NCBI RefSeq assembly: GCF_037975245.1
Contig: NC_092580.1
Location: forward strand, 4,378,501 to 4,442,500
DNA length: 64,000 nt
Source: Apostichopus japonicus
Lineage: Eukaryota > Echinodermata > Holothuroidea > Aspidochirotida > Stichopodidae
Direction: 5' to 3'
A model generated the notes under the pieces. That model was not told the DNA's origin. It did not search any database and saw only the letters and a list, made by a program, of their open reading frames with translations. Made by a program: the position numbers and the translations under genes. This document shows positions 23,401 through 38,400 of this stretch, piece after piece; the first letter of the stretch is position 1, and every line of letters starts with the position of its first letter.

Positions 23401-26400
23401 TACTTCTATGGATCATAATTTACTTTAACATGTTGACCTTCAAACTTCTGTTGGAAATTAGGAAAACTGTAGAGCTTCATTGGGGCGGGTGGGGTTGGGG
23501 AGGGGGGGGGGCTACATCTTAAATTGTACTAAGCTCTCTATAGGTACAGTGTATATATGTGAGTGCAATAACTCTACAATTAATTATCTCTGTTATTAAG
23601 ACCATTCTGTGATGCTTGTTAGTTCTCATGATTTTTTCACTACATGATCAATATTCTCATAAATTCAAGTAGGTTGAAATGTTTATAACCTAGATCTTAT
23701 ATTTGTGGGCTGAGAGAGGGAGGGGTTGGGCAGGGTGAGGGGGGGGTGGGGCATATGAAAGGGAGTGGGAGTAGAAGATCCTGCCACAATAGTAGTGTGT
23801 TGCCCTCTATAATGTTACTTACATGAATTACCAGACATTTACATATACCAGGTTTTTTTTCTCTTTCTCTGTTTGAAATAAATGATTTTTTGTTGTTGTT
23901 ATTTTCAGAATATTGTTGAAAATCTGGAGGAATCATCTAAACACTATGAGTACGATCCCAATATTGAGGTACTGCACCACGTAATCTACTTTTGTTACAT
24001 CTGTCTAGGTGTATTTAATTGTCTATGTATGTTGGCATCGTTATTGTAATGTATGTGTATTCATGTCAAGCTATTTTCATATAGATGCATAAGTTAAAGA
24101 AACAGTATAATGAAGCGAGGAGAGGACAGGATCATTACAGTATGGTGTAGTGAAAGTTCTGATCCAAAGCGTGGAGATATAACATTTTAAGATTTGGTCA
24201 AAAAATCCTTATTATTTCAATGTTATTGTTTCAATCTTATTTGGATATGTATCATACCAGCTGGCAGTATAGTTTAATTTGCATATTTAGCTTAATTGTT
24301 GAGGTTCAACCAAATCTTTTATAGGTTCTACAAATCTTTTCAATCAATTTGGCACCCATTGCCCTTAGTTCGTTAAGAGTCTTACAACTAGATATATATT
24401 GATGAAATTGAATTCAGCCTTTCATTACAAGTGTACATGGAAGGCTTACAGTACACATGCAAGCTGTCCATGTGTAGATAATGATAATAACAATAATCAG
24501 AAGTTATTTTTACGACGCTTAAGCCATCAAGAATGTGGGAGAAACCTGCAACCTGGCTTATAGATTAACAACATACACGTCGGGTGGCTTCCCATTCACC
24601 ATTTTAACTCAAATTTTTGGCAATTTAGACAGTTATTTCATATGGGAAAACCGTAGATTGCTCTTGGATGATAAATTCACCTTACTATGTCCCGGCCGGG
24701 AATTGAACCCGGAACCTCTCGCTAAGCCTAAGCCTCAGTGCTTCAAATGCCACAGCCTATATCCACTCTGCCACAGTACCGGTGTAGATAATAATACTAA
24801 GGATGTATAACAATATTTGAGAAAGTAACAACTCAAATTTATCCACTTATAGGAGAACCTTTCGATAATGGTCGTTGTAGCATTTATATACAGCTTGCTT
24901 CGGAAGACAACATTAAGTCCTATGTGAACAAGCCGAGACACGGGCAATCCCTTCAAAGGATTACGTTTCTGTGAGACAATAACAATTAGGTTGGCCTCTG
25001 TTCCGAGCATTTCCAGGGTTATGCAAAAATGAATTGTGTAAATGATAAAGGGCTATCAAGTTAAATAATTATTTGAAAATAAATGAACACATCTTTATTA
25101 ATAATGATATGGATTTCTGTCTTATGATATATTGCAGCCGAAGAACGTGACTTTCAAGAATTCCAAAAACTTCACAGACGACATCGTGGTGGAGTACAAT
25201 GAACTGTTTCGTTCCTTAGTCAACACCAGCTTTAGTTCAATCCAGATACCCACAGACATCTTTGAAGAGGGTGAGAAGCAATTTGATTGGTCCAAACTGG
25301 CATAATTTAAAACTGTCATGTGTTGGCGGGGTGCCGGTCTGCACCCCAGCGAACTCTGTTGGACTAGCTGGTTTTGGGCCGTAGGTCTGTAGTTATTAAT
25401 TAATTACATCGGATAAGCTATGTTTCAAACATGGAAGGTCAATTTGATATAATGCATCCTTTAATCAAGGTTAGGATTTTAAACTGTCATTTTACGAGCA
25501 ATTAAAAGGAAATGCAAAGGTTTTACTGGACAGAGATTCTACAAGACATAACCTTCTCGGTAGTTTTGTCACCGGCTGGTACGGTATTAATTCTAATCAC
25601 ACAGCAGATGTTTGCACACATTGGGCATTATAAATCAATAACTGTCATCATAATAAAGCAATGCACAGACTGAATATAACTTAGATAATTAGATTATTAT
25701 TGACAAATGAAACAATATTTTTCCAGTACGATTGCAAAATGACCTACTTAAATCCCTGAAAAAAACTGAGCTTGCAAATTAAGTTCTGGTCTGTGTTTTG
25801 TTGTTGTCAGCTTGCGACATGTTTGGGTATTAAAGGTAACTCATGTTAGCTAGCTTATCACAAAGTTGAGACTGTAACTGTGCCAACTTGCTTTCATTTT
25901 TGTGCCTTAATTTTAGCTTAAAACCAAAAACTGCTAGCAAATATGCTAGATATTCAAATACGGTCAACTTTGGTCAAAATTCTTAAACTGTATTTATAAA
26001 CACAACCCTCATGGAAATTTTCCTCATTGGGACATTCAGGCATCTTGTGTGTTCCTTAAAAATGTCTGAGAAAAATTTGGAGAGTGAAGACCTCCAGGAA
26101 AGGAATTTTTGAAAACTTCTAGCAATTATAGCACGCTATAATATGGGGCCTATACTGACTACCCTTAGGCATTCAGTGAGTTTGTATAGTACTAATTCAA
26201 GGTATTATAGACCTGCCGAATATTTGGTTTGACTGGTAATAACGGAATATATCCACACCATCCTGGTGGAAAACTGCATCCAGTTCCTACGAACCATTTC
26301 GAGATACCAACATTCGAAATTGACATTGTTTTTGTACTGAAAGTAAACATGAAGCAAACAGGTTGGTTGTCACAGAAGTACAATGACAAGTTTGTTTCAA

Positions 26401-29400
26401 AAAAATTTTGTACATCCAATTTTTCCCTTCAAAATAAAGATGAATTAACATGAAATGTACTACTGAAATTGGTGTTATATTGTTCCCTTTACATCTCCTC
26501 ATAGGTAATTAAAGTTGGAATCTTAATTATCTAATTTATATCAATAGAGTGAGAAAGAGTGAAAATGAAGGTAAACAATTTGAAAGATTATTGTTCTCAG
26601 TGTAAAACTATGACATCACTCCTGTTTTTTTTCTTCTCGAAATTTCAACAAACATTTTATCAAAATAGAGGTCAGTGAACATCTCAGTTATCAATATCTC
26701 AGAAAATGCTAGGTAGGATTTGCTCGCAAATTTCAGCAGAATGTTTAGAACATCTATCTCGTTCATAGAAGTAAACAATAAATTTCCACCTGGACTTTTG
26801 AATTTTGAAAAACTCACATTGAAATCTCCCAAACAGAATGTGAGTTTGAATTTCCATTCAATGACAGAGTCGATGATAACCAGGGGCTCTTTCAACAAGA
26901 TCTGTAGTTATAGTCGACAATGTTGCTCAATTCTCCTTGTTTTGAGTTACATTACTCCTATAAATTGTTTAATATTTTCTCCAGACCCAGATATTCTGAA
27001 CAGCATCAGAGCGACTGATTCTGTCGATGAAGTCTTCATCAAGAACGCTCAGCGTGACGATAAGCTTATCTGGCAGTACTTTGGAAGTGCAACAGGTTTC
27101 TACCGGTCGTATCCAGGTAAGCGTTAGATGGTGCCACGTGTGTTTATGTAGTTCTTTTGATATCATAATTTTGACCTAGAAAATACTATAATGTTTGTAG
27201 GTTAAGGGGTCAGAACATAGGTCAAATAGAAGAAATTCTTGCATAAATATATATATATATTATAATTTAATAAATTATAATCCCTTTTTTCCCTTTTTCG
27301 CTTCATTTTAAACAATTTGAAAGATACAAGATCAAACCAGACTACTATTGTCACTTTCATACCACATCAAGTGCAATAAGAATCAGTCTGTTAGTGTGCT
27401 ACATGATATCTTATAGCATAGGATGCAATACCAGTATATATTGAGTCAAATTGGGGTAATAAATTGTGCTTTACAACCTTAGTGTGATGGTATGACCCAT
27501 GCTACTGTTTAACTGTGCTTGTGAATATTCAGAGAGGGGATAAGACTGTATCCATACAAAATGGAGGCAATTTTTTTTTTATATATTTCTATTTTTTATA
27601 ATTTTTTATTCTTAAGACGGCTTTATAAAAAAGGAAAAATGTCAGTATGTGGCAGCAACCTAACATATAATTGTCAAATGTTATCTTTTTAAATTAAAAT
27701 AGAGAAAGTTTAATGATGATCAAGTAAAGAAAAATTCTACTAAATGTTACTGCTAGTTTAAATAAATTATCATTTACATGCAAATGATGTAACAAATCAT
27801 GTTAATTAGCAAAGATTTTGTCATTGAAAGGTTACCATGGTACCCATGCTCTTTGATTTAATAAGGGAAGTTAATGTTGAAGTAGTTCAAAAGGCAGGCT
27901 CGATAAAATGAAATTAATCAACAGACTAAGTAGAACCTCTCTTGAATATCCTCTCGAACAAGAACTGCAAGATTTCCATATAAATGTATTGATCCCTGAA
28001 AAAATTAGGGCTTGCTGTTTACCAATCACTCACTCTGCAAATCAAGCAGGCAGGTGCAACTTCTCCCCCATCTCCTTGCAAAGATTGCGGGTGAAAATCT
28101 TGATTTTTAAAAGGTTTTTGAAACACTTTTGCATCTGACTTACAGCCACTGAAGAAGGTGGAACCACACTCCTCCCATATAACAGGCAATGGTATCTGCC
28201 ATAAATTTGTTCTCTTTGCATGTTTTCAGATGATATGCAGTCCTAACTATTATTGATTCCAAAGACATATTTATTAATTGATTTCCTTGCATGTCAAAGG
28301 CCTGGTCCGATATGTAATCAATTTTTCAGCAGCGAGATCGTGATTAACTGGCATGTCTAGTTAATTGGATCCGGACGTATCGTGACGAAAAGTCCACTCT
28401 CTCTTTGGTTTATACTTTATTACAATACGGACAGATATATTGCATGAGGGGACTGTGTTCGGTGCCTTCAAGCTTCAATTTAAAAGCTTTCAAACTCTTT
28501 CCGGCATTTGTAATCCAGGTGAATTAGGTGATACGAAAAGGTGACGAATGGCGCGGGCTCTTATCCTTTACATGATATTCAGTTAACATACTGAAAAATG
28601 ATCCAAACAAATGATAAACTAAATGATAAAACATTTAACTCAGGCTACTATAACCTCTAGACTTAAGTGTCTGACTGATGGCTCGTCCTATAACATAACA
28701 TATATCGGGGGGGCGACATGTTAACAAGCCATCTACGGTAAACACATAGCATGTGATGAAGGTGGTTTTTACCATACATGGTTAGTTGACAGCAATAGTT
28801 CAGTGTAAGAGCTGTAAGGATGGTAAGTTGCCACTAATAGGCCCCCCTTTTATTGGGGGGGTAATGGGTATTCTACAGATCTGGGGTTTAATCTGTGGAA
28901 AGTTTGGAAATTGTATGAATGTCTTCCCTGTGATACCTTGTAGCTGAATGCAAGGTGTGTAGCAATGGGTTTAGCCGAGTGAATTTTTTATATAGAAGAA
29001 TCAAATTCTTGGTGGCATGTGTGTGGCTTTAAAGGTTACATATGTTACTCTGTATTAGTGTATCGCTTTCTTCCTTTGTTCTCCTGCTTTTGAATAATTC
29101 AGACATTTTTTTTTAAAACACCAGATTATGTCATTTTCCTTGCATATTCAGTAAAACCTTGAATGTGGTGACACATTCAATATTAAGTATACTAAGTGGC
29201 TTGATTTCAAGTCAATCTGCAAAAAATGGAAGATAACAATTTGAAAAACTTCATTCTTTTTGTCATGATTAATATGATATCCCACATGTATTGGTGTAAA
29301 ACCTTTTGCCCAATCAAACGGATTGATTACATGTATGGATCAATATAGCGATATGAGAGAGTGTTATTAATATCCATCATTGGCCAGTATCACTTATGTA

Positions 29401-32400
29401 AGCATTAGTGACGTTAAAATGTGAAAAGTATGAAAAAATTTGTTGAACTTTTTAGATATTTCTGATCACTCTATTTCCTTTTCTTGAAGTCGATACTGAA
29501 ATAAGTGAAATTGTAAATCATGTGTAGAACTTCCCGTTGCATGTGTTGTCACATGCATAGAAAACACGGAGGTATCTGTATGTTTAACTTGTGACTTAGG
29601 AAGGGAGGGAGGGAGGGAGTTTATGGCCAGGGGAAGGGCAGTGGAGCGGGGGGGGGAATTGTCAAAGGGGGGGTGAGTGTGATGTGATGGGGCTTAATTG
29701 TCGAATAGACCCCATACATGTTCTGTAGTTTCCTCTGTGTGATATGTTAATTCCATCCACTTCCATTTACTAATGCTAGCCATGCAATGGGTCCAATCTG
29801 ATCAATTTGATCAATACGATGTACGAAGGAGAGGATGGTAAGTTCACAACGATTTGTTTTTTGTTGTTTTCAGCGGTGGCCTTTTTTTTCATCTTTCTTC
29901 TAATTTTGTTTTAATTGTTGTTGTCGTCGTCATCAGTATACATGGCATTTTCATTGTCTTAGTTTTATTCTATAGAGACATTGTTGTGACTGAGAGCAAG
30001 GCTATTTTTGTCCGTGCGATATATACTCAGATATTGTTTTCTCTGTCTATCATAAAATTTGCCGTCTATTTAGCGTAATGTCCTGTTTTGTGTCCAGATA
30101 GCCATGGTGTTTTGTGTGTGTACATCAAGTCAACCATTGTCATCGGTAAAATATCTCATGTTTAGTATCCAGACATCCATTTGTTTTAAATGTGTACAAT
30201 GTGTGTGTCTGTGTGTGATTTTTGTTTTGTTTAATTATTCTTGTGTGGATATTGATCCATGGAAGCATTAACAAACATTGTCAGTCATGTTGGATTCACT
30301 GTGAGGGTAATATTAATTTGATGGCTTCATTATACATCTCATTCATCCAATATATTAATAGAATCAATCTATGGACTAGACTAATTAGTGTATTGTGATA
30401 ACTGCACAGCCCTGTATAAGTTGTAATATCATTTCACCCTTATAAAATGTCACTGTGTATTAACAAATATCAATAATATCCATAGCCAACAATAGGATCG
30501 TGTAGCACATCAATAAATATAATAAGCCTTATTCATATACTGTAGCACATGGTCACTGCACTATTATATTCAATATTGATTGTAAGAATTAAATTTAATC
30601 ATCTGGATACATTGCTCATTTAGCCTGATGGGAAGGGGGGGGGGGTTGGGGAGATGTTGGGTGGGTTGAAGAAGGGAGGGGAAGGGGTTGACATGACACA
30701 ATCCTCCTTGTATCCAATTCCGCTATGTACAAGTGATGTCATTTTGGGCAAGTACCAAAGTGGTTTAAGAAATTTAAGCTGCAAATTTTATCATTACTAT
30801 ATTGACAAATCTCGAAATTAGAGCTATGATGGTGCAGTTACAAAATAGCTATCAGTTGTGAGAACAATGGGCTCATTAATTACCATAATTAAGATAAAAT
30901 TAGATGAAGCAGACAGCTGTGTGAGTGTACAGTATAGGGAAGATTTTTACCTCACTCATATGTCAATTTATAAGTGGTATCTTTCAAAATGTAATATGAT
31001 ATTGTTCTCGGTATTGTTCTCCTGCCTCCCAATATGCCAATTGTGTAGTTTTGCACAGTACTACCTGTATTTTTCGCAAACTTTCTGAGCAGAGGTTATC
31101 TAGCTATAATAAAAAATGGTCTGGATATTCCGTGCAATTTAATTTACACTGCTAGTGTATTATATTGTAGTTTGCAATGTATAATTGTGCTGGTACAGAT
31201 ACAAGTAAAAACCTAAATTACTTCAGCATTAAGTTAGTCATCTGGATATTTTGGACATTTTGTACTGTATTTTTACACATATTTTGCACATATTTTTGCA
31301 CATATTTCCTATAAAAAAAAACACGTAAAACTGCAATTTTTTAGCACCAATGCATGTTCAGCAGTATATACAGTAAGGATGTATAAATAGGCAGTAGCAG
31401 GATTGAGTTCATTTAGAATATGGATAATAGAGGTTGAATAATCCAGGTTTTACTGTGTCCTCTGACTTCTTATCTGTCCGCCTTTTTTGGGGTTCAATGC
31501 CATCTTTTGACAATTTCACAAAATAGTAGTTTTATAGCTCTGGAGAACATGCCACTGCTTCAAAGCTAATATTTTTTTCTTCTCATTTATTAATCCATCC
31601 TGTAGGATGTGGAAAGAAAATTGCTGTTTCAAATAAGAATTTCAAGAATTTGAATAACTGAAAGCTGTGAGCAATGTAGCTTCATACTTGATTGTATATA
31701 AATTTAAATGTTTGATATATGTCTAGAATTGAATGTGCCTTGGAAGGTAATAAATAAATAAATAAATATTGACTCTGCAAGATCCTGTTTTCCCCTTTAA
31801 ATCTGAACTTCACAGTTGTTGCATATGATGTGAATTTAAATGCCTCCGCCATGCCCCACACCGTCCCCTCACCCTCCCACAAACCCATGCCAATTAAAGA
31901 AGAATGTTTGGTACGCATGTCTCAGACAAGGAAGCTTTTCAGCTACATAGCAACAATGGAAATTAGCACCTTTCATATCATGTTGCCATGATGTTAAACA
32001 ACAATTCGTTAAACAACAATTCTCACAACATTATTATTAACCAAGCAAATGGATACTTTTGATTTGTGAAAAAATTGTGGTTATTTTACCCTCATGTAAT
32101 AACTTTTATGTCACTCCATGCAGGCAAAACCAAATTGATTTAACATATTGTTTGATTTTTTAATCTCTCACTTTTGACCAGTCCATCAATTTGAACTAAG
32201 CCCTCCCAATTTTTACCTAAATTTGTTTATAACAACATAATTTCCTGCTGCGGTTTTACAGAAAGATCGGTACTGTACTAGTTACAAATAAAGACCCACC
32301 CAGGCTAGTGCTGCAGGTATTCAACGTTAAATTTTCTGTAAGACCTTGATATTATAGGCGATGGGTAATTATATCAGCAATTCCATATGGAATTGGAAAA

Positions 32401-35400
32401 TGCAATCAAAATATGCCGCAGACATGAATTCATATATCTTTAGGAATGGTATGGTGGGCTTAGCTGTCAGTGATGGTATTAATTATGGAGTTGAAACATA
32501 CTCTGAATCTAATATATGAGAAATAACTGGAAGGTGGACGTGGATGATTCTGAGTATAGTTATAAAACTAGAACTTTAACTTGAATTTAGCGAATACAGT
32601 TGAAAGGAATCGACGTAAGGCCTTTTGATCATCCATTGTACAATTTACTAAATTTAAAAAAAATCATAAAAAATACATTCTGACTGATTGAGATACACCC
32701 GAACGGAAACATTCTTTAAAAAAAAATCGCCAATTTTAGCCGGATAGGCGCACATCAAACGTGTATGGTTGCTCTTGTATAAAGACTGCCTTTGAATTAT
32801 CCTGATTTTAATGTGGAGTGACGCATATACTTGTGTGATTTAAAGTTGGTTCTGGTTACATCTATTTACATATTTTATCTTTCACACTGTTGTATATATA
32901 TTTTAGTAATTATGGTTTAATTATGATTAACTATGGTTTGACAGTGAAGGTGAAAAGAAAGTAAGGCCCAAACAAATAAAAAATGTTCCATTTTTCCCCC
33001 TCACAAATGCTATTTGTCTCTTTTTAATCTTCTTCTGTGGTGGTAGTGCAATGCATGCTATATTATTTGTGGTTTGCATGGGCTTTGATGTTTTATTCTA
33101 ATACGTTATTTCAGTATGTTTGATATCTCATATGCTGTGCATTGTGTATTCATGTACGTACATCAAATGAAAAAAAAAGAGATCAGATAATTGGAAATAT
33201 ATGGTTTATGATTGCTGTGGTTGACCATGAAGGTTATATTACCTGGAACTATGAAAGACTTTTAGCCTGTATTGATCTAGTGCGACATTCAATGGGTTCT
33301 AATCAATTTCAAATTGATCACTTTCTTTGAGGGGGGGGAGGGGGGGGTTGTTGGGGGGTGAAAGCAATTTATCATTGGGTATGAGTGGTGTAATATATCC
33401 TTATTAAAATTCAGACTTTGATTCATATCATGTATGAACTGTTTCCACCTCGATTTATCCATTTTGATTCATCCATTTCAAAGTAGATACCAGTTGGAAT
33501 TATACATATTCAGTGCAATTAAGTTTGACCTCTGTCTCAATTTAAATTGGGTCTAGACAATATAGGTGGGGAAGAGGTTTACAGGCGATTGCAAGAAAAG
33601 TCAAAACAAACACAATTGCACAGATCTGCATTATAATTGGCCTGAGCGGTGGGTCGGTCAGAAGGGTTTGGTATTTAGGCTACAGTAGTAGTCCAGCTAT
33701 GATCTTGAAACATGCAGAAAGGGTTAGAATGAGCTCTGAGCTCAGGTATAATATTTTGCCTCCTATTGTTTGGTTGAAGGAACCCACAGGTACTGTATGA
33801 GTATTCATTGTCTTTTACCTCAAAAGAGACCACAGGTAAAAGATTGACCAGTAAACCCATGTTGAATTTGAGCTCGTTACTAGGACAAGGTTACTGTATT
33901 TCCTATGTGACCACGATCACCTTAATCTTTATCAGTATTAAAATCGATCTTTTAGCCTCAACATTTGATCATTAAAAGTGGTAACTTTGTGTTAAATTTA
34001 GACAATGGAATCTCTTGAAGTGAATGTAGTGTTATCTAAGGAAATCGGTATAGTTCAAGTTTCATCCTGTGACAATCATATTAATTGGTAATTTTCAATG
34101 TTCAAAGCCTTCCTTTTTTCGTCAGGTACATTCAGGCGACCAGTTCCCCAAAGAACGTCATGATTCTGATTGACACGTAAGTCGCACATTGTTCAACACA
34201 TTGTTAGCGTAAAAATTAACATTAATGTTGAGATCTAACATGCTAGATCATGTTTTAACTGTGATTGTCTTGATTTGAAACAATTTTAAGCACACTTTAA
34301 GATTTACAAAGGATTATAATGTCTTTAAAAGTATTGAAATTGGATCATGAAAATAGGGATTAATTAATTAACTTTGCAATATGAAGGACCCTTAAAAATG
34401 ATAATTAATAAAACCATTCAAGTGACCTTTGAAAGTTAGATTTACTCTCACACTGGAGTAGACTTTAGACAGCGATTTTTAAGTTGCTTATCGGTCAGGA
34501 TCGTTCAGGATTGCTGGATCTGTACCCGCCAACATTTCAGCACAGTCTAGGAACTGTATAAAGTGATTCCATTGGAAGGCCTGTTGCTATGGTAAAATTC
34601 TTAAATGAACACACTCACGTTCTTCTGTTGGATGATCTTCTGATGCATGTCGATTCCCCTACCAGTAATATTAATGGTGCAACGTTATAAAGCACAAAAC
34701 CACATATAAAATGGTTTCTTTATCAAAAGTACAGTATCATTGCTACATATTGTGTGCCACTATACACGACTTTGAATAGCTCACACCATGAATTATTCAA
34801 ACAATTTAACAGAAAAACCCTGTGAATTAACTCAAGGAGGGCCTTGTTCAATGTCTAGTGACTCTTTAAGAATTGATGCTAGTTCAGTCTTTCAAGTGCA
34901 ACAGAATGCTGCACGCAGTGTTAATGGTATGCTTTGAAATCTCCTTAATATTGTTGTTTTGTCTGTTTTGAATGAAGAAATTACTGCCTCTTCCACTACC
35001 AGCCATCCAGCCCCAACCACCCCTACCCACCCCCCTACCCACCCCTCCAATCCACCATTCCTGTATTCATTAGGAATCATGCCTTTTGTCACAGTAATGA
35101 CTCATTGTGATATTCAAATAATCTTTAATGATCTATGTGATAAAAATGAGTGTCATAATAAACAACTTAATTCCCCCCAAAAAACAGCTATAAAAAAAAG
35201 AGTCTTATGCCATTTGGAAACTGTCACATATTTAATGTTTCTTCACACATAAGGAAGAAAACATGATTTTAAATCCAAATATGGTAATCATCACGCCACA
35301 TATGCTTCATTTTTTTGTTCTAACGGTTTTCTTTATTTAGTACAATGTTTAATTTTGTAGCATATGGAGATGAGTTTTTGCTGAATCTACATTATAGAGG

Positions 35401-38400
35401 CTATTAACATGACGGGCTAATGATTGCTTTGGGGTTTCAGGGTCAACATTGTGAACATGTTACCCTTGGAAATATCAACAACAACAACAACAACAACAAA
35501 TAAATAAAAATGTCTAAAAAACTTTTTCAGATACTAGCGGCACTGTGACATCATAGATTGACATTATGACAGAGAGAGCTCTCCCATATAAGGATAATCC
35601 CCAAAGAGAGCATGATTTTTAATTCTTAAAATTCTTAACAGTTTGTAGGAGTTGTTCTTAATTCTCGTGATCAAAGATATCTGTGCCAAACAGAGCTAAA
35701 GAGATGACGGTTTTTAGCTTTGTACGTATCACTTTTAATCAAGGATATTTCATATTTATTCATTCTCAGGAGTGGAAGTACATATGGTATGACTTTGGAG
35801 GTGATCAAAGTGTCAGTCTCTAAGGCCTTGGACACCCTTGGAAATGATGACTATGTGATGGTAGCTGAGGTAAAACATGCTGAGAGCTAGTGTATCATTC
35901 GAGAATGGTCAGTAGAGTTATTGAAAAACCTGGTCCCTCATTGATCGATAAGTCTGCTCTTTATAAGACTAACTGATAATCCGAACCGGCAGTAATATGG
36001 ATAGTTATTTAACCCGGTCATGGGTATAAGTTGATGTTAAACTGGGCCATGAGTGATTGCCACCATGGGTCATAGGGTATATAGTTGATAATGTGACTGT
36101 TGATGAAACTGAAACCCTGGCTATATTGGTAGATATGGTATAACCACACCAGCTTTATTGGTAGTCATGGTATAACCATGCCATGGACATAGTCATTAAA
36201 CTGGCCAGTTATAATCTGATAATAGATTGAGAGAGAGAGATAAAATGAAGTAGCTAGTAAAATGATGAAAAGGTGAAATGTACAGTATCACATGTATAGA
36301 TTAAGTATGTAGACATTGTCATTTCATTCTGGTGATTGAAATTGTTGATAGATCTCATCGTATCAGATGGGAAAGTCACTCAATTGTTTTAGTTATTTTA
36401 GTTTTATTTTGTTTTAATTACAAGATGTTATAATCTATAGTGAAAGTAAGATACAGTATGATAAGGTCAATAGTATAGATATTAAGGGGAGGGGGAGGGT
36501 CTGTTGGATGGAGGGCTACATGAGACCTGAATTTATATACAAATATTAATAACTATTCTAGCCATTCAGCTTTCTAAGATATGACATTTTATTTGTGTTG
36601 TATATTCATGATAGACTTGATTCACATTCCCCCCCCTTTTATATGAAAAAAAGTGCAAAGAATGGAAGATTTCTGAAACAGAGCTCACTGCTGGCAATTT
36701 CCAGCCTAAAGACTTCACCTCGATTTTAATTTTCTTTTTTTTTTCTCTTTTTTTACTGACATTTCCATTTCAGTTCAACCAGGAAGCTACAATCGTTGGT
36801 TGCTTTGAAACGTTTGTTCAAGCAAACCTGAGAAATAAACAGGTACAGTTTTGGTCCGAAATATTCCTCTGCTTTTCCTCATGTGATTGAGTGCTTGGGC
36901 AGAGGGTGGGGGTGGGAATGGGAGGTGTGGGTGGGTGGGGAGAGGGGTAATGGTGGAGTTTTTCAAACTTACTCCTTTATGTCACTTGCCTAAGATGTGC
37001 TTTAGATGATAAACAGCTTAAAATTGATATAGATAAAGGTTAAGCAGCTTGTCCCTGTCACTGTTTAAAGGTATACATAGTTGAAAGTCAAGACATTTAT
37101 ATTATATAGATATATAGATATTATACAGATATTTAGTGATCGTCCTCATTTTCGGCTCCATTTCCTCCAGTTATTTCTGCATGCTCGCTTAAAAAAGGGA
37201 GATTTGTACTCTACTAGTAAAGAACGGACTAATAATCCCAGTTTTTTAAAAATAGTTACTCTTTTGTGGATGTATGTTTGTGTCTAGATGAGAAGCTCAG
37301 CCCTTACGGTTTAGAAAGTAAAATTACCCACAGGAGGAATTTAAGTACTACGAGATCTGTGCAATACTAGTACATGTCAAGTTATTAACAGTTTTAACAA
37401 TACTTACAGGCTATTATATACTCTTGTATAAATTGCTTCATGTAACAAAGGAAGTGTGGTATCTAGAGAGCGTGGTGGCCAATTGGCTAAGGCATTGGAC
37501 TCGTGATCCAAGGATTGCTGGTTCAATTCCTGCCTAGTTTATTACGTTGTGTCCTTGGGCAAGATGCTTTATCTCACTTGCCTCTCTCCACCCAGGGGTT
37601 AAATCGGTACCTGTGAGGTAACTTGTCATTGGGCGCAGTAAATAACTGCTGCCAACTGTAGGGATTGTCTCTGGGACATGTTATCATTGACAAGGGGTAA
37701 TATATGGTCTGTAAAGCGCTTTGAGACCTATCGCTGGTATAAAGCGCTATATAAAAAAAAAGCAAAAGATATAAATAAAATAAAATAAAAATATAGGCCC
37801 CCTTGTCACATGGTCCACATTGTTCTGTCTACTAGACATTGTGCTTGCAGCGCAAGTTCAACTTTTGTTTACACAATGCATGCTGGTATTGTTTGCTGGT
37901 ATCCCACAAGATATAATAACATATTCAAGTGTTGGTCTGACAAACTTTGGCAACTTGAGCAGGTCTTAACGAGAGGATCTGGCCACATGCAAGCACAATT
38001 TATGTCTAATTAATAGTGATTGTATTCAACAGGCTCCTTAAAATCATTTCTCAAAAAAGTGAATCGTTGCAGGGCCGAAAGTGGTCAACGAACAACTTAT
38101 TGCACTTAAATAAATGTAATTGCTGTTACTTTCAAAAATGCATATACTATTCTTGTTACCTCACTCTGATTTGTACATTGTGTGATTGGTAAAACATGCA
38201 TTGTTTTAAATATGTTATGATGTCATACTGTATCTTCATACCTTACAGCTATTGAAAGATCACGTCCAGAATTTAAATGCCTCCGGACAGGTCAGCTTTG
38301 ATAATGCTCTATCCTTCGCCTTTAAGCATTTTGAAGACGTAAGTACATCAATGTTCTACTAAGTACTATTCTAGCATACACCTACAGGTAAACACAACAC

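Noticed and set aside
24535-24810. Open frame containing CPGRELNPEPLA
   Set aside because: This is the translated B box of a tRNA-derived SINE on the other strand, not a protein gene.
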